This document shows positions 1 through 8,803 of a stretch of DNA of 64,000 nt, piece by piece (position 1 is the stretch's first letter; each line of letters starts with the position of its first letter). The translations under genes were made by a program, and so were the position numbers. Below the pieces are notes generated by a model. It was not told the origin of the DNA and did no database searches. It worked only from the letters and a program-made list of their open reading frames with translations. Source of the DNA: UBA2160 sp964588665 (GTDB lineage Bacteria > Chloroflexota > Dehalococcoidia > Lucifugimonadales > UBA1123); contig CAZPQQ010000007.1 in the NCBI GenBank assembly GCA_964588665.1, positions 1-64,000 on the forward strand, given 5' to 3'.

Positions 1-93
1 CCATTTATTCTTCTAGGCCATCTCTTCTCTTACACCACTTCCTGGGACTCTACTCTGTTAATTTCAGGCCCAAATGTGTCCCACTTTCGCTGA

Positions 94-783
94 CGGTCTA
101 CAGACGGCAGGGGTCTGATTGCTGGAGGATACAGACGACAGCAGGATGAGACATTTTCCGAAACCCATCGAATAGCAGAAATATTCGACCCTACAACGGA
201 AAGCTTCAGCCTGACAGGAACTCTAGTATTCGACCGTCAGGACCACGCGGCCACATTGTTGCCCGATGGGGACGTGCTGATTTTGGCCGGGAGATCACAG
301 ATATACAACGAGGTTGAAGATACAAATGTGAGTGGAACATGTCTATCTTCTGCAGAAATCTACGATTCTTCTGTCGGAACGTTCACGGAAATAGCGGGCT
401 CAAGATTCAATGGGTGTAGCGTCTTGACCACTCTTCTCCAGGACGAAAATGTCCTTGTTACGCGGTTCAGACAGGCCGAGTTATTCGATTACCGCGAGAT
501 GACATTCAGCCCCACTGGGCTCATGGCAAGAGTTCGTGGCGCCCCAACCGCGACAATGATGGAAGATGGGCAGGTACTGATTGCCGGGGGCTACCCTGAC
601 CCGATCACGGACACCGCCGAGATATACGACCCAGCCACCGGCATGTTTTCCGAAGCAGGAACGATGAGCATGGCTAGGGCTTATCACAAGGCTACTTTAC
701 TTCAAGACGGCAGAGTGTTGGTCACGGGCGGATCGAATGACAAAGCGGAGCTTTTCATTCCCAGCAAGAGTGCTCGACCGTGA
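94..783 (+). pseudogene. Kelch-repeat protein fragment, 5' end degenerate
   Basis: The frame open from 94 encodes Kelch-type blades: the motif A-E-[IL]-[FY]-D followed by a short turn and T-F/M-F recurs about five times, each preceded by D-G-x-V-L-[IV]-x-G-G. Such proteins form beta-propellers, usually secreted or surface bound. The repeat signature is already present at about residues 5-12 of this frame, before any good start codon; an in-frame TGA at 91-93 sits where the preceding strand should be. A TTG at 256 is the first usable start but lies inside a blade. The gene therefore looks truncated or frameshifted at its 5' end, though an unseen upstream part cannot be excluded because the window begins here. 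No signal peptide is visible. Ends at TGA 781-783. Confidence 0.55.
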
Positions 784-1105
784 AGCATAGCGCCGTAGTT
801 TGGACGGATTTCCGTGTTGCTAGCGACAGTGCGGTCGGAGATCAATGTAGACCACCAGGCAACTGTTGGCTCGCGGACCAACAGGATGTTGGCACAACGC
901 CGTCGGTCCATGTGCCATCAAGGCCAGTTCAGGGAAACTATGGAAGGCGGCGGGTTTCGCGCGCGGTTACCGCTTGCTGGCGTGGAGGGTGATGATGCCG
1001 ATTACTTCGTCGCCCTCGTACCGGATGATGAAGTCGGCAGCGTAGATGTGCGCCATCTCGGGGTTCGCAATGGTAGGAAGGAATGACACGCATTCCCGGA
1101 GCTTG
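784..1105. other. intergenic stretch, mostly featureless
   Basis: Between the Kelch fragment and the stop of the metallo-beta-lactamase gene. Only the part at 967-1105 shows any coding flavour (see the next entry). I see no promoter, repeat or RNA signature in 784-966. Confidence 0.5.
967..1105 (-). pseudogene. possible RelE/ParE-type toxin C-terminal remnant
   Basis: On the minus strand the last 35 or so codons before the stop at 967-969 read as a hydrophobic strand pattern ending F-I-I-R-Y-E-G-D-E-V-I-G-I-I-T-L-H-A-S-K-R. This resembles the last two strands and the terminal H-x-x-R of ParE/RelE toxins. The frame continues upstream only as an out-of-frame overlap with the neighbouring hydrolase, so no complete toxin and no antitoxin are present. 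A decayed remnant is the best reading; chance similarity is possible. Confidence 0.25.
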
Positions 1106-1945
1106 CTACAGCGCCTGCCAGTAACGCCAGCCTTCCATGCGAATGATCCGGCCGACGTGCTCGTCGGGATGAAAGTGGCCTGCGGCGATGATGTAGTCTT
1201 CCGACTCCGCCCGTCGCAGCATGTCCTCGCGACTGCGTCTGCTGTCGGCCTTGTTCGTGTCGACGCCGGCACACCAAGCGGGCTCGGCCACCTGCACCTT
1301 GCTGTGCAGGGCGTCGCCGACGATCATCGCCTTCTGGCCTTGAGAGCTGACCAGAACCACGTGATGCCCTGGCGTGTGCCCTGGCGTCGGCAGAGTGGTC
1401 ACCTCGTCGGTGATGACGTGCTCGCCGTCGAAAAAGTCGAGCATGCCCAGCGCTTCCAGAGGCACAACCGAATCTCGGACCCAGGGCGCGTTGGGCAGGT
1501 TCTCGGGCTTGATGAAGTGATCCCAGTCGGTCTTAGGCGCCAGGTATCTTGCGTTGGGGAAGTACGGCCGTGGAGTCGGTCCTGACAGGTCGAGGTTCCA
1601 GCCGACGTGGTCCGCGTGGAGGTGCGTGTGGACGACCACGTCCACGTCTTCGGGCTTCACTCTGTGCTTGGCGAGCTCGTTGAGGAGGTCTCCTTTGCGG
1701 TTGCCTCTTGTTGGGTGAGGACCCGGTCCCATCCCGGTGTCGACCATGATGGTCTTGCCCTGAGACTGGACGAAGAAGTGGCCGTAGTAGAGCTGAATCT
1801 TTCCGTCGACCAGCGCGTCGTCGCGATATGGCGCCCAGTCTTCCTCTGTTACGTCCGGGAAGAAATCGCTGGCAACTCTGGGCGGCGGGACCATATCGAG
1901 TACCGCCCCGATCTTCACGTTGCCGACCGAGAAATCGTCAGTCAT
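1106..1945 (-). CDS. MBL-fold metallo-hydrolase
   Basis: A 279-residue metallo-beta-lactamase-fold hydrolase of the lactonase/glyoxalase II-like group. The H-x-H-x-D-H zinc motif is at H108-L-H110-A-D112-H113; further ligands are expected in T-P-G-H-T-P-G-H, in V-G-D-A and in the C-terminal G-H-F-H-P. The V-D-T-G-M-G strand-loop before the motif is typical. There is no signal peptide, so it is probably cytoplasmic. The start overlaps the stop of the upstream dehydrogenase gene (A-T-G-A type coupling); two adjacent ATGs at 1948 and 1945 are possible, and the second has better spacing from GGAGA. Coupled translation with the dehydrogenase suggests a shared catabolic job; the substrate cannot be read from sequence. 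Confidence 0.88.
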   Translation of the reverse strand: MTDDFSVGNVKIGAVLDMVPPPRVASDFFPDVTEEDWAPYRDDALVDGKIQLYYGHFFVQSQGKTIMVDTGMGPGPHPTRGNRKGDLLNELAKHRVKPEDVDVVVHTHLHADHVGWNLDLSGPTPRPYFPNARYLAPKTDWDHFIKPENLPNAPWVRDSVVPLEALGMLDFFDGEHVITDEVTTLPTPGHTPGHHVVLVSSQGQKAMIVGDALHSKVQVAEPAWCAGVDTNKADSRRSREDMLRRAESEDYIIAAGHFHPDEHVGRIIRMEGWRYWQAL

Positions 1946-2880
1946 CATGCGTCTCCATCCGTCGCCAGGATCTCGCGAATAACATCCTCCGAGACTCGAA
2001 CCTCGGCGCCCGCTCTCTCCTCTTGGAGGCTCATGAAGATGCGCGAGTCTCGGGCGCCCCAACCGCGGTTGATGGCTTCGGTGATCTCTTGCAGCGCCAG
2101 GTTCGCAAAACGCATCGGTACGTCGTTCTCACGCCCGACGGCCACGGCGAGGTCAACGTCTTTGCGGGCGAGACGAAGGACGAAGTCGGGCGGGTCGTAG
2201 TTTCCGGGCAAGAAGTGCTGGGCCATGCTCTCGAACGGCCCTCGGCGTCCATTGGCTCCCGTCCGGACGGCCTGCCACAGCGCGGCGGGATCGACCCCCG
2301 CTTTGACGCCCATGGTGAACACCTCCGCGATGGCGCACTGGAAGATGTACCCTGCGCAGTTGTGCACCAGTTTCGCGGTGGCCCCCGTGCCGATGGGGCC
2401 GACGTAGTACGCCTTGTCGCCGATGGAATCGAGCACGTGCTTGTGCTTGTCGAACAGAGCCTCGTCTCCGCCGACCCAGATCGAGAGATTTCCGGTTCGT
2501 GCCCCTTCGGGGCCGCCGCTCACGGGCGCGTCCAGTACGTCGACGCCCTTCTCGGCCATGACCCCGTGGATCCTACGAATCAACGCCGGCGAGCTGGTGC
2601 TCAAGTCGAAGTAGGTGCTCCCCTCGGCGATGCCCTCGACGATGCCGTCGCCTCCGAGAACCACCGCCTCGACCTCGATCGGCCCCGGCAGCGACGTGAA
2701 GACGACCTCGCACTGTTCGGCAACCTTTCGCGGCGTGTCCGCCCAGACGGCGCCCGCTTCAAGATGAGGGATCGCGGCCTCGCGTCGGATGTCGTGAACG
2801 ACGAGGTCGAATCCGCCCTTGATGGCGTTGGAAGCCATGCTCGTGCCCATGATTCCGAGACCGATAAAACCGACTTTCAT
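1945..2880 (-). CDS. NAD(P)-dependent beta-hydroxyacid dehydrogenase (HIBADH/GarR family)
   Basis: A 311-residue dehydrogenase of the 3-hydroxyisobutyrate / 2-hydroxy-3-oxopropionate (tartronate semialdehyde) family. The Rossmann G-L-G-I-M-G is at residues 7-12, the substrate-binding D-A-P-V-S-G-G at 117-123, and the catalytic lysine is K170 in G-A-T-A-K-L-V-H-N. Length and motif order match full-length family members. A GAGGTG ribosome site lies 5-6 nt before the ATG. It heads a two-gene operon with the MBL hydrolase. It could act on 3-hydroxyisobutyrate, glyoxylate or a related short hydroxyacid; the sequence alone does not separate these. Confidence 0.9.
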   Translation of the reverse strand: MKVGFIGLGIMGTSMASNAIKGGFDLVVHDIRREAAIPHLEAGAVWADTPRKVAEQCEVVFTSLPGPIEVEAVVLGGDGIVEGIAEGSTYFDLSTSSPALIRRIHGVMAEKGVDVLDAPVSGGPEGARTGNLSIWVGGDEALFDKHKHVLDSIGDKAYYVGPIGTGATAKLVHNCAGYIFQCAIAEVFTMGVKAGVDPAALWQAVRTGANGRRGPFESMAQHFLPGNYDPPDFVLRLARKDVDLAVAVGRENDVPMRFANLALQEITEAINRGWGARDSRIFMSLQEERAGAEVRVSEDVIREILATDGDA

Positions 2881-2962
2881 ATCACACCTCGATGCGTCAT
2901 GTTCATCATCTGTTTAATGCCCGCTCGGATGGTAGTCAATTCAGTACATTGTGCTCACGACG

Positions 2963-3070
2963 CCTCGCCATGCTGAGCTTAGCGAAGTATCTGGCGCCCC
3001 GCGGGCGCCGCGTTTGTCGATCGACGAGATTCTTTCCACCTCAGGCGGACGGGCTCAGAATGGCGAGACA
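2963..3070. repeat. dispersed ~100-bp repeat, copy 1
   Basis: A non-coding element whose reverse complement matches 57786-57884. The shared landmarks, in order, are CGCCATTCTGAGCCC, GAATCTCGTCGAT, CAGATACTTCGCT and GCTCAGCATGG. The middle is variable, and the outer ends (TGTCTCGCC and GGCGAGG/GGTGAG) are inverted with respect to each other. It fills most of the gap upstream of the dehydrogenase gene. Confidence 0.7.
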
Positions 3071-3112
3071 AAGTCGCAACGACGTAAAGCGTTGATTACC
3101 GCCAGACCGGAC

Positions 3113-4255
3113 CTACTCGACCAAATGCTGTTTCAGCACGTCCTCGTCGAATTCCACGCCGAGACCCGGTCCGGTTGGTGGTGTGATGTAGCCGTTCTCG
3201 AACGTGAGAGGCTCTTTGAAGATCGTGCCGTGAAGCGGGCCCAGATTCGCCTCCTGTATCAGGAAGTTCGGAGAGCACGTGTCGATCTGGATTGCGGCGG
3301 CGGCGGCGATCGGTCCGCAAGCCATGTGGGGGGCGATCATCGCGTAGTGGGCCTCGGCGATGGCCGCGATCTTCTTCGCTTCCAGGATTCCGCCGCACTG
3401 GCCGACGTCCATCTGGATGATCTGGGCCGCCTGTTTTTCGAGCACCTGCGAGAATTCGTACTTGGTGACCAGCCGTTCGCCGGTGGCTATGGGAATGCTG
3501 GTGTGGGCCGCGACCCGGGCCATCTCGTCAACGTTCTCAGGTGCAACTGGCTCTTCGAACCAGAACGGATGATATGGCTCGAGATAATCTGCGACACGAA
3601 GCGCGCTGTACGTCGTAAGTTGACCGTGCGTTCCGATGCCCACCTCTATCTGGTTGCCGACGGCGTCCCGAATGCTTTCGAATATCTTGGCCGCGTTTTC
3701 GATCTCCCACAGCGGAATGTCCCGCGGGATCGGGTACTCCGGCATGAACGGGTCGAGCTTGCAGGCTGAATTCCCTGCCTCGATCAACTCCAGGGCTACC
3801 TCTCCGGCAAGCTCGGGACGCTCGCGGAAACCTCGGTTGGGCATGTACGCGTAGGCGCGGAGCTTCTCGTGGTACTTCCCGCCCAGTAGGTTGTAGATCG
3901 GCTGGCCTGCCGCCTTGCCCACAATGTCCCACAACGCCATGTCGAACGCGCTCAAAACCGGCGTCGCATGAAGGCTGGGGTGGCGAAAGTCGTGCCTGGA
4001 AGCGTACATCCGGTCCCAGATCCGCTCGATGTTGAACGGGTCCTCGCCGATGACGTACTGGCGACCCATCTCTTCGATCAGGTGGATCTGCGATTTCAGG
4101 TCTCCCAGATTGCGCGAGTAGGTGTTCCCGGTAATGCGTTCGCCATAACCGACAATGCCCTCGTCTGTTTTGAGTTCCAAGAACAAAAGGTATTTGCCGC
4201 CTCGGTACGGGGGCTCGTTTTCGACGACCATGGTTTTGAGATCGATGACTTTCAA
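3113..4255 (-). CDS. enolase-superfamily enzyme (mandelate racemase/muconate lactonizing, sugar-acid dehydratase type)
   Basis: From the TTG at 4255 this is 380 residues: an N-terminal capping domain (1-125) and a TIM barrel. Barrel landmarks include C-K167-L-D, W-F-E-E-P (around 235), A-T-G-E260-R, A-P-H310-M and Q-E335, which correspond to the acid/base and metal positions of galactonate-dehydratase-like members. Odd: the strand that normally carries the first metal ligand as D-x-H reads G208-T-H210, so that Asp appears replaced. The frame is open 48 codons further upstream (ATG at 4330), but AGGAG sits 6 nt before the TTG and the family's conserved domain begins right there, so 4255 is preferred. 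Isolated between palindromic repeats. Substrate unknown; probably dehydration or epimerisation of a carboxylic acid. Confidence 0.85.
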   Translation of the reverse strand: MKVIDLKTMVVENEPPYRGGKYLLFLELKTDEGIVGYGERITGNTYSRNLGDLKSQIHLIEEMGRQYVIGEDPFNIERIWDRMYASRHDFRHPSLHATPVLSAFDMALWDIVGKAAGQPIYNLLGGKYHEKLRAYAYMPNRGFRERPELAGEVALELIEAGNSACKLDPFMPEYPIPRDIPLWEIENAAKIFESIRDAVGNQIEVGIGTHGQLTTYSALRVADYLEPYHPFWFEEPVAPENVDEMARVAAHTSIPIATGERLVTKYEFSQVLEKQAAQIIQMDVGQCGGILEAKKIAAIAEAHYAMIAPHMACGPIAAAAAIQIDTCSPNFLIQEANLGPLHGTIFKEPLTFENGYITPPTGPGLGVEFDEDVLKQHLVE

Positions 4256-4429
4256 TGCTTGCTCCTGTTTTTCATTCCAGATGCTCGACTGCTCGATGCC
4301 GGTCTCGCTGCGGAAGCCGCTTGAGCACATGAAGACTTCGCCTCGTTCAGGTGAGACGTCGGCGCCTCCAACCAGCGTTCCGGGCCGGCAGTCTGGCACG
4401 TTATTCGCGCGTCACATACTTCCGTCGAA

Positions 4430-4556
4430 GTGGTTCGACAGGCTCACCACGAACGGGGAAACACCCACAACCGTTCGCCCCTTCGGTAATCTCAGGGCAG
4501 GCTCTGAGTCCCGACGAATCGGGATCCCGGTCTTGTCGGGACCTGTCGAAGGGTGG
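4430..4556. repeat. cluster of short palindromic intergenic repeats (family A)
   Basis: Contains TTCGACAGGCTCACCACGAA at 4434-4453, a sequence related to elements at 5881-5990, 46949-47100 and 55161-55188. It is followed by a second palindromic unit with TCCCGAC and GTCGGGA arms (4508-4541) that is repeated at 45219-45349. Non-coding, between the enolase-family and LLM genes. Confidence 0.75.
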
Positions 4557-4616
4557 TCGCCGACCTTCCGCGTTGCCGCTTGAATTCGTGACTCTGTACA
4601 CCGGTGACGCTCAACA

Positions 4617-5738
4617 TCATTTTCGCCGCTGGATCACCTGCTCACTGAAGTCGGCGATCAGCTCTCGGGCCGCCTGGCGATCGACTGCTGAAAGCGCCAC
4701 GTTGTTGATTCCGATGGCTTCCATCTCGTCCAGGCGCCGGTTGATGTCCGATCCTGAGCCCGTCAACGAGCGAGCCATCATCTCCGGGGACACGAACTGC
4801 TCTTCGCCCTTCTTCAGGTACACGTAATGACCCTCATGGGCATCCAAATAGCGCCGATCACCCGGAGTGGGCGGCGACTTTTCGTCTCCATATTGACGGA
4901 TGTACTGGTCGTATTCCCCGGCCAGATCGGCGTCCACCATGCCCAGGTTTGCGCCCGGACCGTAAGCGCCCTCCCACATCGCGTGCACGCCGGGAAGCAG
5001 AGTCGGCCCCACGTTTCGGATCACGCGCTCACTGGTCAGCGTTTCTCCGTCGCGGAGCACGCACGCCGAGGTGAGCACGGTCACGTACGGTTTCGCGCCG
5101 TCTCCGCCCGCGTGGTCGAAGGTGGCGCCGGCGGCCTGGGCAGCTTCCATCACCCTGGGCAGCCCGCGGGGCACGCCGGCGCTCCTGCCGGTCGTGATCC
5201 AACCGTCCGAGATTTCACCGACCAGCTTTTGACCTCGGGGACCGTTGGCGGCGAGCATCACGGGTATCGGATCTTCGATGTTGAAGAACTCGTCCCGGCC
5301 TGAATTGGCCTTCGAGTGAATGAGGCGTATCCATCGCTCGCGATTGCCATCGCGAAGCAGCACATCCTCGCCCGCAAGCAAGCCTCTCACCTGCCGAGTG
5401 TATTCTTCGAAGTACGTTATGGACAGCGCGGGCAGCCCCATCGTGTTGCGTCCGGTGTATCCGGTGCCCAGGCCGAGGATCACCCGTCCCGGCGCGATCT
5501 TGTTGATCGTCGCCGCGGCCGCCGCGGTCACCGGCGCCAGTCGGTTGCTGGGGATGGCGACGAGCGTTCCGAGCTTGATGCTGTTCGTGTTGTGAGCCGC
5601 CAGGGCCATGGTTGCCCAGACATCGGAGTAGATCAACTGCGAATCGTAGAACCATGCGTGCGTGAATCCGGCTTCCTCGGCCGCTTTCACTTCGCGCCAG
5701 GCGTCGATATACGACGGGATGCCGATGCCGTAGTCCAT
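4617..5738 (-). CDS. LLM-class flavin/F420-dependent oxidoreductase
   Basis: A 373-residue luciferase-like TIM-barrel oxidoreductase. The N-terminus (G-I-G-I-P-S-Y, then A-E-E-A-G-F-T-H-A-W-F-Y-D-S-Q) and the segment G-R-V-I-L-G-L-G-T-G-Y match the coenzyme-binding core of F420- or FMN-dependent members such as methylene-H4MPT reductase-like proteins. A GGAGGG ribosome site is about 9 nt upstream. It is the first of two unrelated LLM paralogues separated by a repeat-filled gap. Expansion of this family is characteristic of SAR202-type Chloroflexota; individual substrates are unknown. Cytoplasmic, no signal peptide. Confidence 0.85.
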   Translation of the reverse strand: MDYGIGIPSYIDAWREVKAAEEAGFTHAWFYDSQLIYSDVWATMALAAHNTNSIKLGTLVAIPSNRLAPVTAAAAATINKIAPGRVILGLGTGYTGRNTMGLPALSITYFEEYTRQVRGLLAGEDVLLRDGNRERWIRLIHSKANSGRDEFFNIEDPIPVMLAANGPRGQKLVGEISDGWITTGRSAGVPRGLPRVMEAAQAAGATFDHAGGDGAKPYVTVLTSACVLRDGETLTSERVIRNVGPTLLPGVHAMWEGAYGPGANLGMVDADLAGEYDQYIRQYGDEKSPPTPGDRRYLDAHEGHYVYLKKGEEQFVSPEMMARSLTGSGSDINRRLDEMEAIGINNVALSAVDRQAARELIADFSEQVIQRRK

Positions 5739-6040
5739 GACTATGTTCCCTCCGTTGGCGGCGACTTTGACTGTCTTCTGCTGATGTTCGAGGCGCGTCT
5801 GTCACATGGCGGGTTGGTTCGCCGAGGTCCTTCGACGGGTCTCCACGGACGGACGAAACTTGGTCTGTCGAGGTCCTTTGACAAGCTCAGGACGAACGGG
5901 CGAGAGTGACTTCAGCACGAACGGACCAGGGTAGGCTCAGGACGGGCGGACGGACTGTTTTTTCCGTTCGTGGTGAGCCCGTCGAACCACAGGCCTCCGC
6001 CTCCCTGCTATTCGCCGAAGAACTTCCGACTCAGCGCACC
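5739..6040. repeat. repeat-filled intergenic gap (family A palindromes)
   Basis: Two clear units: 5869-5900 (…GACAAGCTCAGGACGAACGG) and 5964-5990 (CCGTTCGTGGTGAGCCCGTC…), which are inverted with respect to each other, plus degenerate copies at 5830-5860 and 5910-5945. No gene is apparent. Confidence 0.7.
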
Positions 6041-7039
6041 TTAGTCGTATGCCGCGACGATCTCCTCTTCCACTCGCTGGAAGGCTTCGACGTCGCCTGT
6101 AGGGATGCCTCCGAACATGATCTCGTCGACTCCGGCGTCTGCGAACTCGCCGATTCGTTCGATGATGTAGTCGCGCGGGCCAGCCAGCGAGCCTGACTCT
6201 TTCGGCTCCATCAGCGGCCCCGCATAGTTGCCGTGAAGGCGGTCCATCGCTCTGTATCCGCGCGCTTCGTTGTAGCGTTCAGCCTCGGCCTTGTCGTCGG
6301 TGATCAGCAGCGGCGCCAGCAGCGTGCGCTTGATCTCCGCCGGGTCGCGGCCCACGGCTTCGCAGTGCCGTTCGAGCACGCCCATCTTGTGCTGGTACAG
6401 CTCCATCGACATGCCTCGGCCCGACCAGCCGTCCAGGTTGAAGATGTCGCCGTGCATCGCCAGCGTCCGCATGGTGCGTTGCTCGCCCGTACCGCCGATG
6501 AGGATCGGAATGTGAGGCTCTTGATAGCTGCCGGGCGACAGCGGCGCTTCGTCGAGCTGGTAGTAGCGACCGTTGTAACTGACCGCGCCCTCGGCGGTGA
6601 AGAGCTTGCGGATGAGCTCGCACGCTTCCTCGAACCTGTCCGACCGCTCCTTCATCGGAGGGAAGTCCCATCCGAATGCCTCGTGCTCTCGCTGGAACCA
6701 GGCCGCGCCAAGCGCCAGGACGAAACGTCCCTTGGACGCCTGGTCGAGCGTGGCGGCCATCTTCGCGACCAACGCCGGATTGCGGTACGTGTTGCCGAGC
6801 ACCAGGTGGCCGAGGACGAGCTTGTCCGTCATGCCGGCGGCCACCGCCGTGAGCGTGTAGCCCTCGAACGCAGTGCCGAGTTCCTGCTCGCGGTCCCCAC
6901 CTGGAGAACCCGGTGAAGGCGGCAAAAAGTGGTCGGCGAACCACAGGCTGTCCCATCGCCCGGCCTCCAACGCCTCGATCGAGGCGCGGATGTCGTCCCA
7001 TGTCGTTCTGTAGCAACTAACCTGAACTCCGAATTTCAT
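6041..7039 (-). CDS. LLM-class flavin/F420-dependent oxidoreductase
   Basis: A 332-residue luciferase-like enzyme, distinct from the one at 4617. The N-terminal M-K-F-G-V-Q-V strand, S-L-W-F-A-D-H-F, V-L-G-H-L-V-L-G-N-T-Y-R-N-P and G-R-F-V-L-A-L-G-A-A-W match the F420-dependent LLM subgroup (the 'TIGR03560/glucose-6-phosphate dehydrogenase-like' shape). I-P-I-L-I-G-G-T-G marks the phosphate-binding strand. Ribosome site AGGGGAT upstream of the ATG. Monocistronic and facing away from the MFS carrier at 7354. Confidence 0.85.
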   Translation of the reverse strand: MKFGVQVSCYRTTWDDIRASIEALEAGRWDSLWFADHFLPPSPGSPGGDREQELGTAFEGYTLTAVAAGMTDKLVLGHLVLGNTYRNPALVAKMAATLDQASKGRFVLALGAAWFQREHEAFGWDFPPMKERSDRFEEACELIRKLFTAEGAVSYNGRYYQLDEAPLSPGSYQEPHIPILIGGTGEQRTMRTLAMHGDIFNLDGWSGRGMSMELYQHKMGVLERHCEAVGRDPAEIKRTLLAPLLITDDKAEAERYNEARGYRAMDRLHGNYAGPLMEPKESGSLAGPRDYIIERIGEFADAGVDEIMFGGIPTGDVEAFQRVEEEIVAAYD

Positions 7040-7353
7040 TGTTTCGCATCCCCTAGTTGTTCTTGCTGTTGTGATCCTCAGTTTTCACCGCGCTCATGAT
7101 TTCGGGTGACGCCCGCATACTGCTCAGTGGCGGTCCAACATCCCAATCGAGAGCAGGTTGAGCCTATCACAGGTGTGGACAAACCGAAACTGCTTCGCCC
7201 CCCGGTCACGCGGGTCACCTGGCCGCGGGCCGGTCGGACTCGAACAGAGGCACCGTGATACATTATGCCCGGCGACGACGACAGCGACGGCATGCATTGT
7301 CGAGCTCGTGGAGGATCGCCAATTAACGATCCGGTATCACCGCAAGGGGAACA
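7040..7353. other. divergent intergenic region
   Basis: Separates the divergent LLM and MFS genes and must hold promoters for both, but I find no convincing -35/-10 pair. A small inverted repeat GGATCG / CGATCC with an AT-rich 8-nt spacer at 7314-7333 lies just upstream of the MFS ribosome site (AAGGGGAA, 7345-7352) and could be an operator. Confidence 0.4.
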
Positions 7354-8697
7354 ATGGCACTATCTGACGGCGCCGAAACCGAAGAGGTGACCGGCGACGC
7401 TAGTCAGCCGCGAGTCCCGCGAATCCCCTGGATCGGCGACAAGCTGTTCTACGGTTGGGTCGTCGTTTTCGTTGGCGCGGCGACCCAGTTTTTGCAGGGC
7501 ACAATCAACCAGGGCTTCACGACGTACCTCGGGCCGCTGCAGCGTGATTTCGGCTGGAGCAGGGCGGTCCTCGCCGGGCCTCGTTCGATCACTTCGGTCC
7601 AGAACTCGATCTTTGGACCGGTCGAAGGTTATTTGATGGACAGGTTCGGGCCCCGCATCATGTCCGTCACCGGTGTCTTCATCATGGGTTTCGGACTCAT
7701 TTTGTTCGGCCTGACGAACTCGCTGTGGATGTACTATCTGGCCAACGTCGTCATCGCGTTGGGCACCGGGTTCTACGGCATGTTGATCATGTCCGTGGCA
7801 GTCAACAACTGGTTCCGGCGCAAGCGAACGATCGCTCAATCCGTGATGCTTCTCGGCTGGTCGCTGGCCGGGGTGGTAGGGGTTCCGGCGGTGGTCCTAG
7901 TGCAGGCAGCGTTCGGGTGGGAGGTGTCCGCGATCGGCTCCGGCTTGATCATCTGGGCCGTGGGCATCCCGACCTCGATGCTGCTGCGCACCAAGCCGGA
8001 GCCATACAGATTGCTGCCGGACGGCGATACCAACACCGCCGAAGCCACGGTCGCCGCCGGCCGAAACCCCGTCGACGCGGAGCACGACTTCACCCTTCGG
8101 GAAGCCGTTCGGACCCGCACGTTCTGGTTCATTTCGGTTGGCTCGGCCATCGGCAACCTTGGCATGGGAACGGCGCAGATCCACCTCTTCCTTCACCTCG
8201 AACAAGGCGTTGGGTTGGAGCGAACGACCGCGGCGCTCGTGTGGACGGTCGCCAGCCTCTCGAACATCCCAGCACGGCTGGCCGCGGGCTTCTTGGGAGA
8301 CCGATTGCCCAAGAACCATCTGATGGGATTCGCCATAACGATGATGGCGATTTCGGTCCTCGTCCTCGGCGTCGCGACCACAGCGCAGATGGCATTCGTA
8401 TACGCCGTACTCTACGGAATCGGCTGGGGTGTCCGGACGCCGGTCATGAACGCGATGCAGGGAGAGTACTTTGGCCGGACTTCCTTGGGCGTCATCAGCG
8501 GATGGCTCCAATCGCTCAGCCTTCCGTTGACCATCGCTGCGCCGGTTCTCGCGGGTTACGTGGCGGACGTTCAAGACAGTTACCGCACCACGTTCATCGT
8601 CGTGTCGATCCTGATGATGGCGGGGGCCGCGCTCATGTTCATGGCGGCTCGTCCCGCGCCTCCGAAGCGACTGGAGCAGGGCTCATCGGCCGCCTGA
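7354..8697 (+). CDS. MFS transporter (oxalate/formate antiporter-like, monocarboxylate type)
   Basis: A 447-residue major facilitator with about 12 hydrophobic segments and a hydrophilic 30-residue N-terminus. The loop Y-L-M-D-R-F-G-P-R is the MFS signature between helices 2 and 3, and a ~40-residue hydrophilic loop (T-K-P-E-P-Y to L-R-E-A) divides the two halves. It fits the OFA/monocarboxylate branch. An AAGGGGAACA ribosome site precedes the ATG. Likely a proton- or anion-coupled importer for a small carboxylate used by the neighbouring catabolic enzymes, which is inference. Confidence 0.85.
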   Translation: MALSDGAETEEVTGDASQPRVPRIPWIGDKLFYGWVVVFVGAATQFLQGTINQGFTTYLGPLQRDFGWSRAVLAGPRSITSVQNSIFGPVEGYLMDRFGPRIMSVTGVFIMGFGLILFGLTNSLWMYYLANVVIALGTGFYGMLIMSVAVNNWFRRKRTIAQSVMLLGWSLAGVVGVPAVVLVQAAFGWEVSAIGSGLIIWAVGIPTSMLLRTKPEPYRLLPDGDTNTAEATVAAGRNPVDAEHDFTLREAVRTRTFWFISVGSAIGNLGMGTAQIHLFLHLEQGVGLERTTAALVWTVASLSNIPARLAAGFLGDRLPKNHLMGFAITMMAISVLVLGVATTAQMAFVYAVLYGIGWGVRTPVMNAMQGEYFGRTSLGVISGWLQSLSLPLTIAAPVLAGYVADVQDSYRTTFIVVSILMMAGAALMFMAARPAPPKRLEQGSSAA

Positions 8698-8803
8698 CTG
8701 GAACGGACGGAGTTTGGGTGGGCTGGAAAAGCCGTATCAACTGTGCAAGCGCGTACTCACCGAAAAGCATCCGGATTGGCTGCCTGAGTAGGCCGAGGTT
8801 GCC

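Noticed and set aside
4256..4399. 48-codon N-terminal extension of the enolase-family enzyme
   Set aside because: No family similarity, and a strong AGGAG site precedes the TTG at 4255 where the conserved domain begins.
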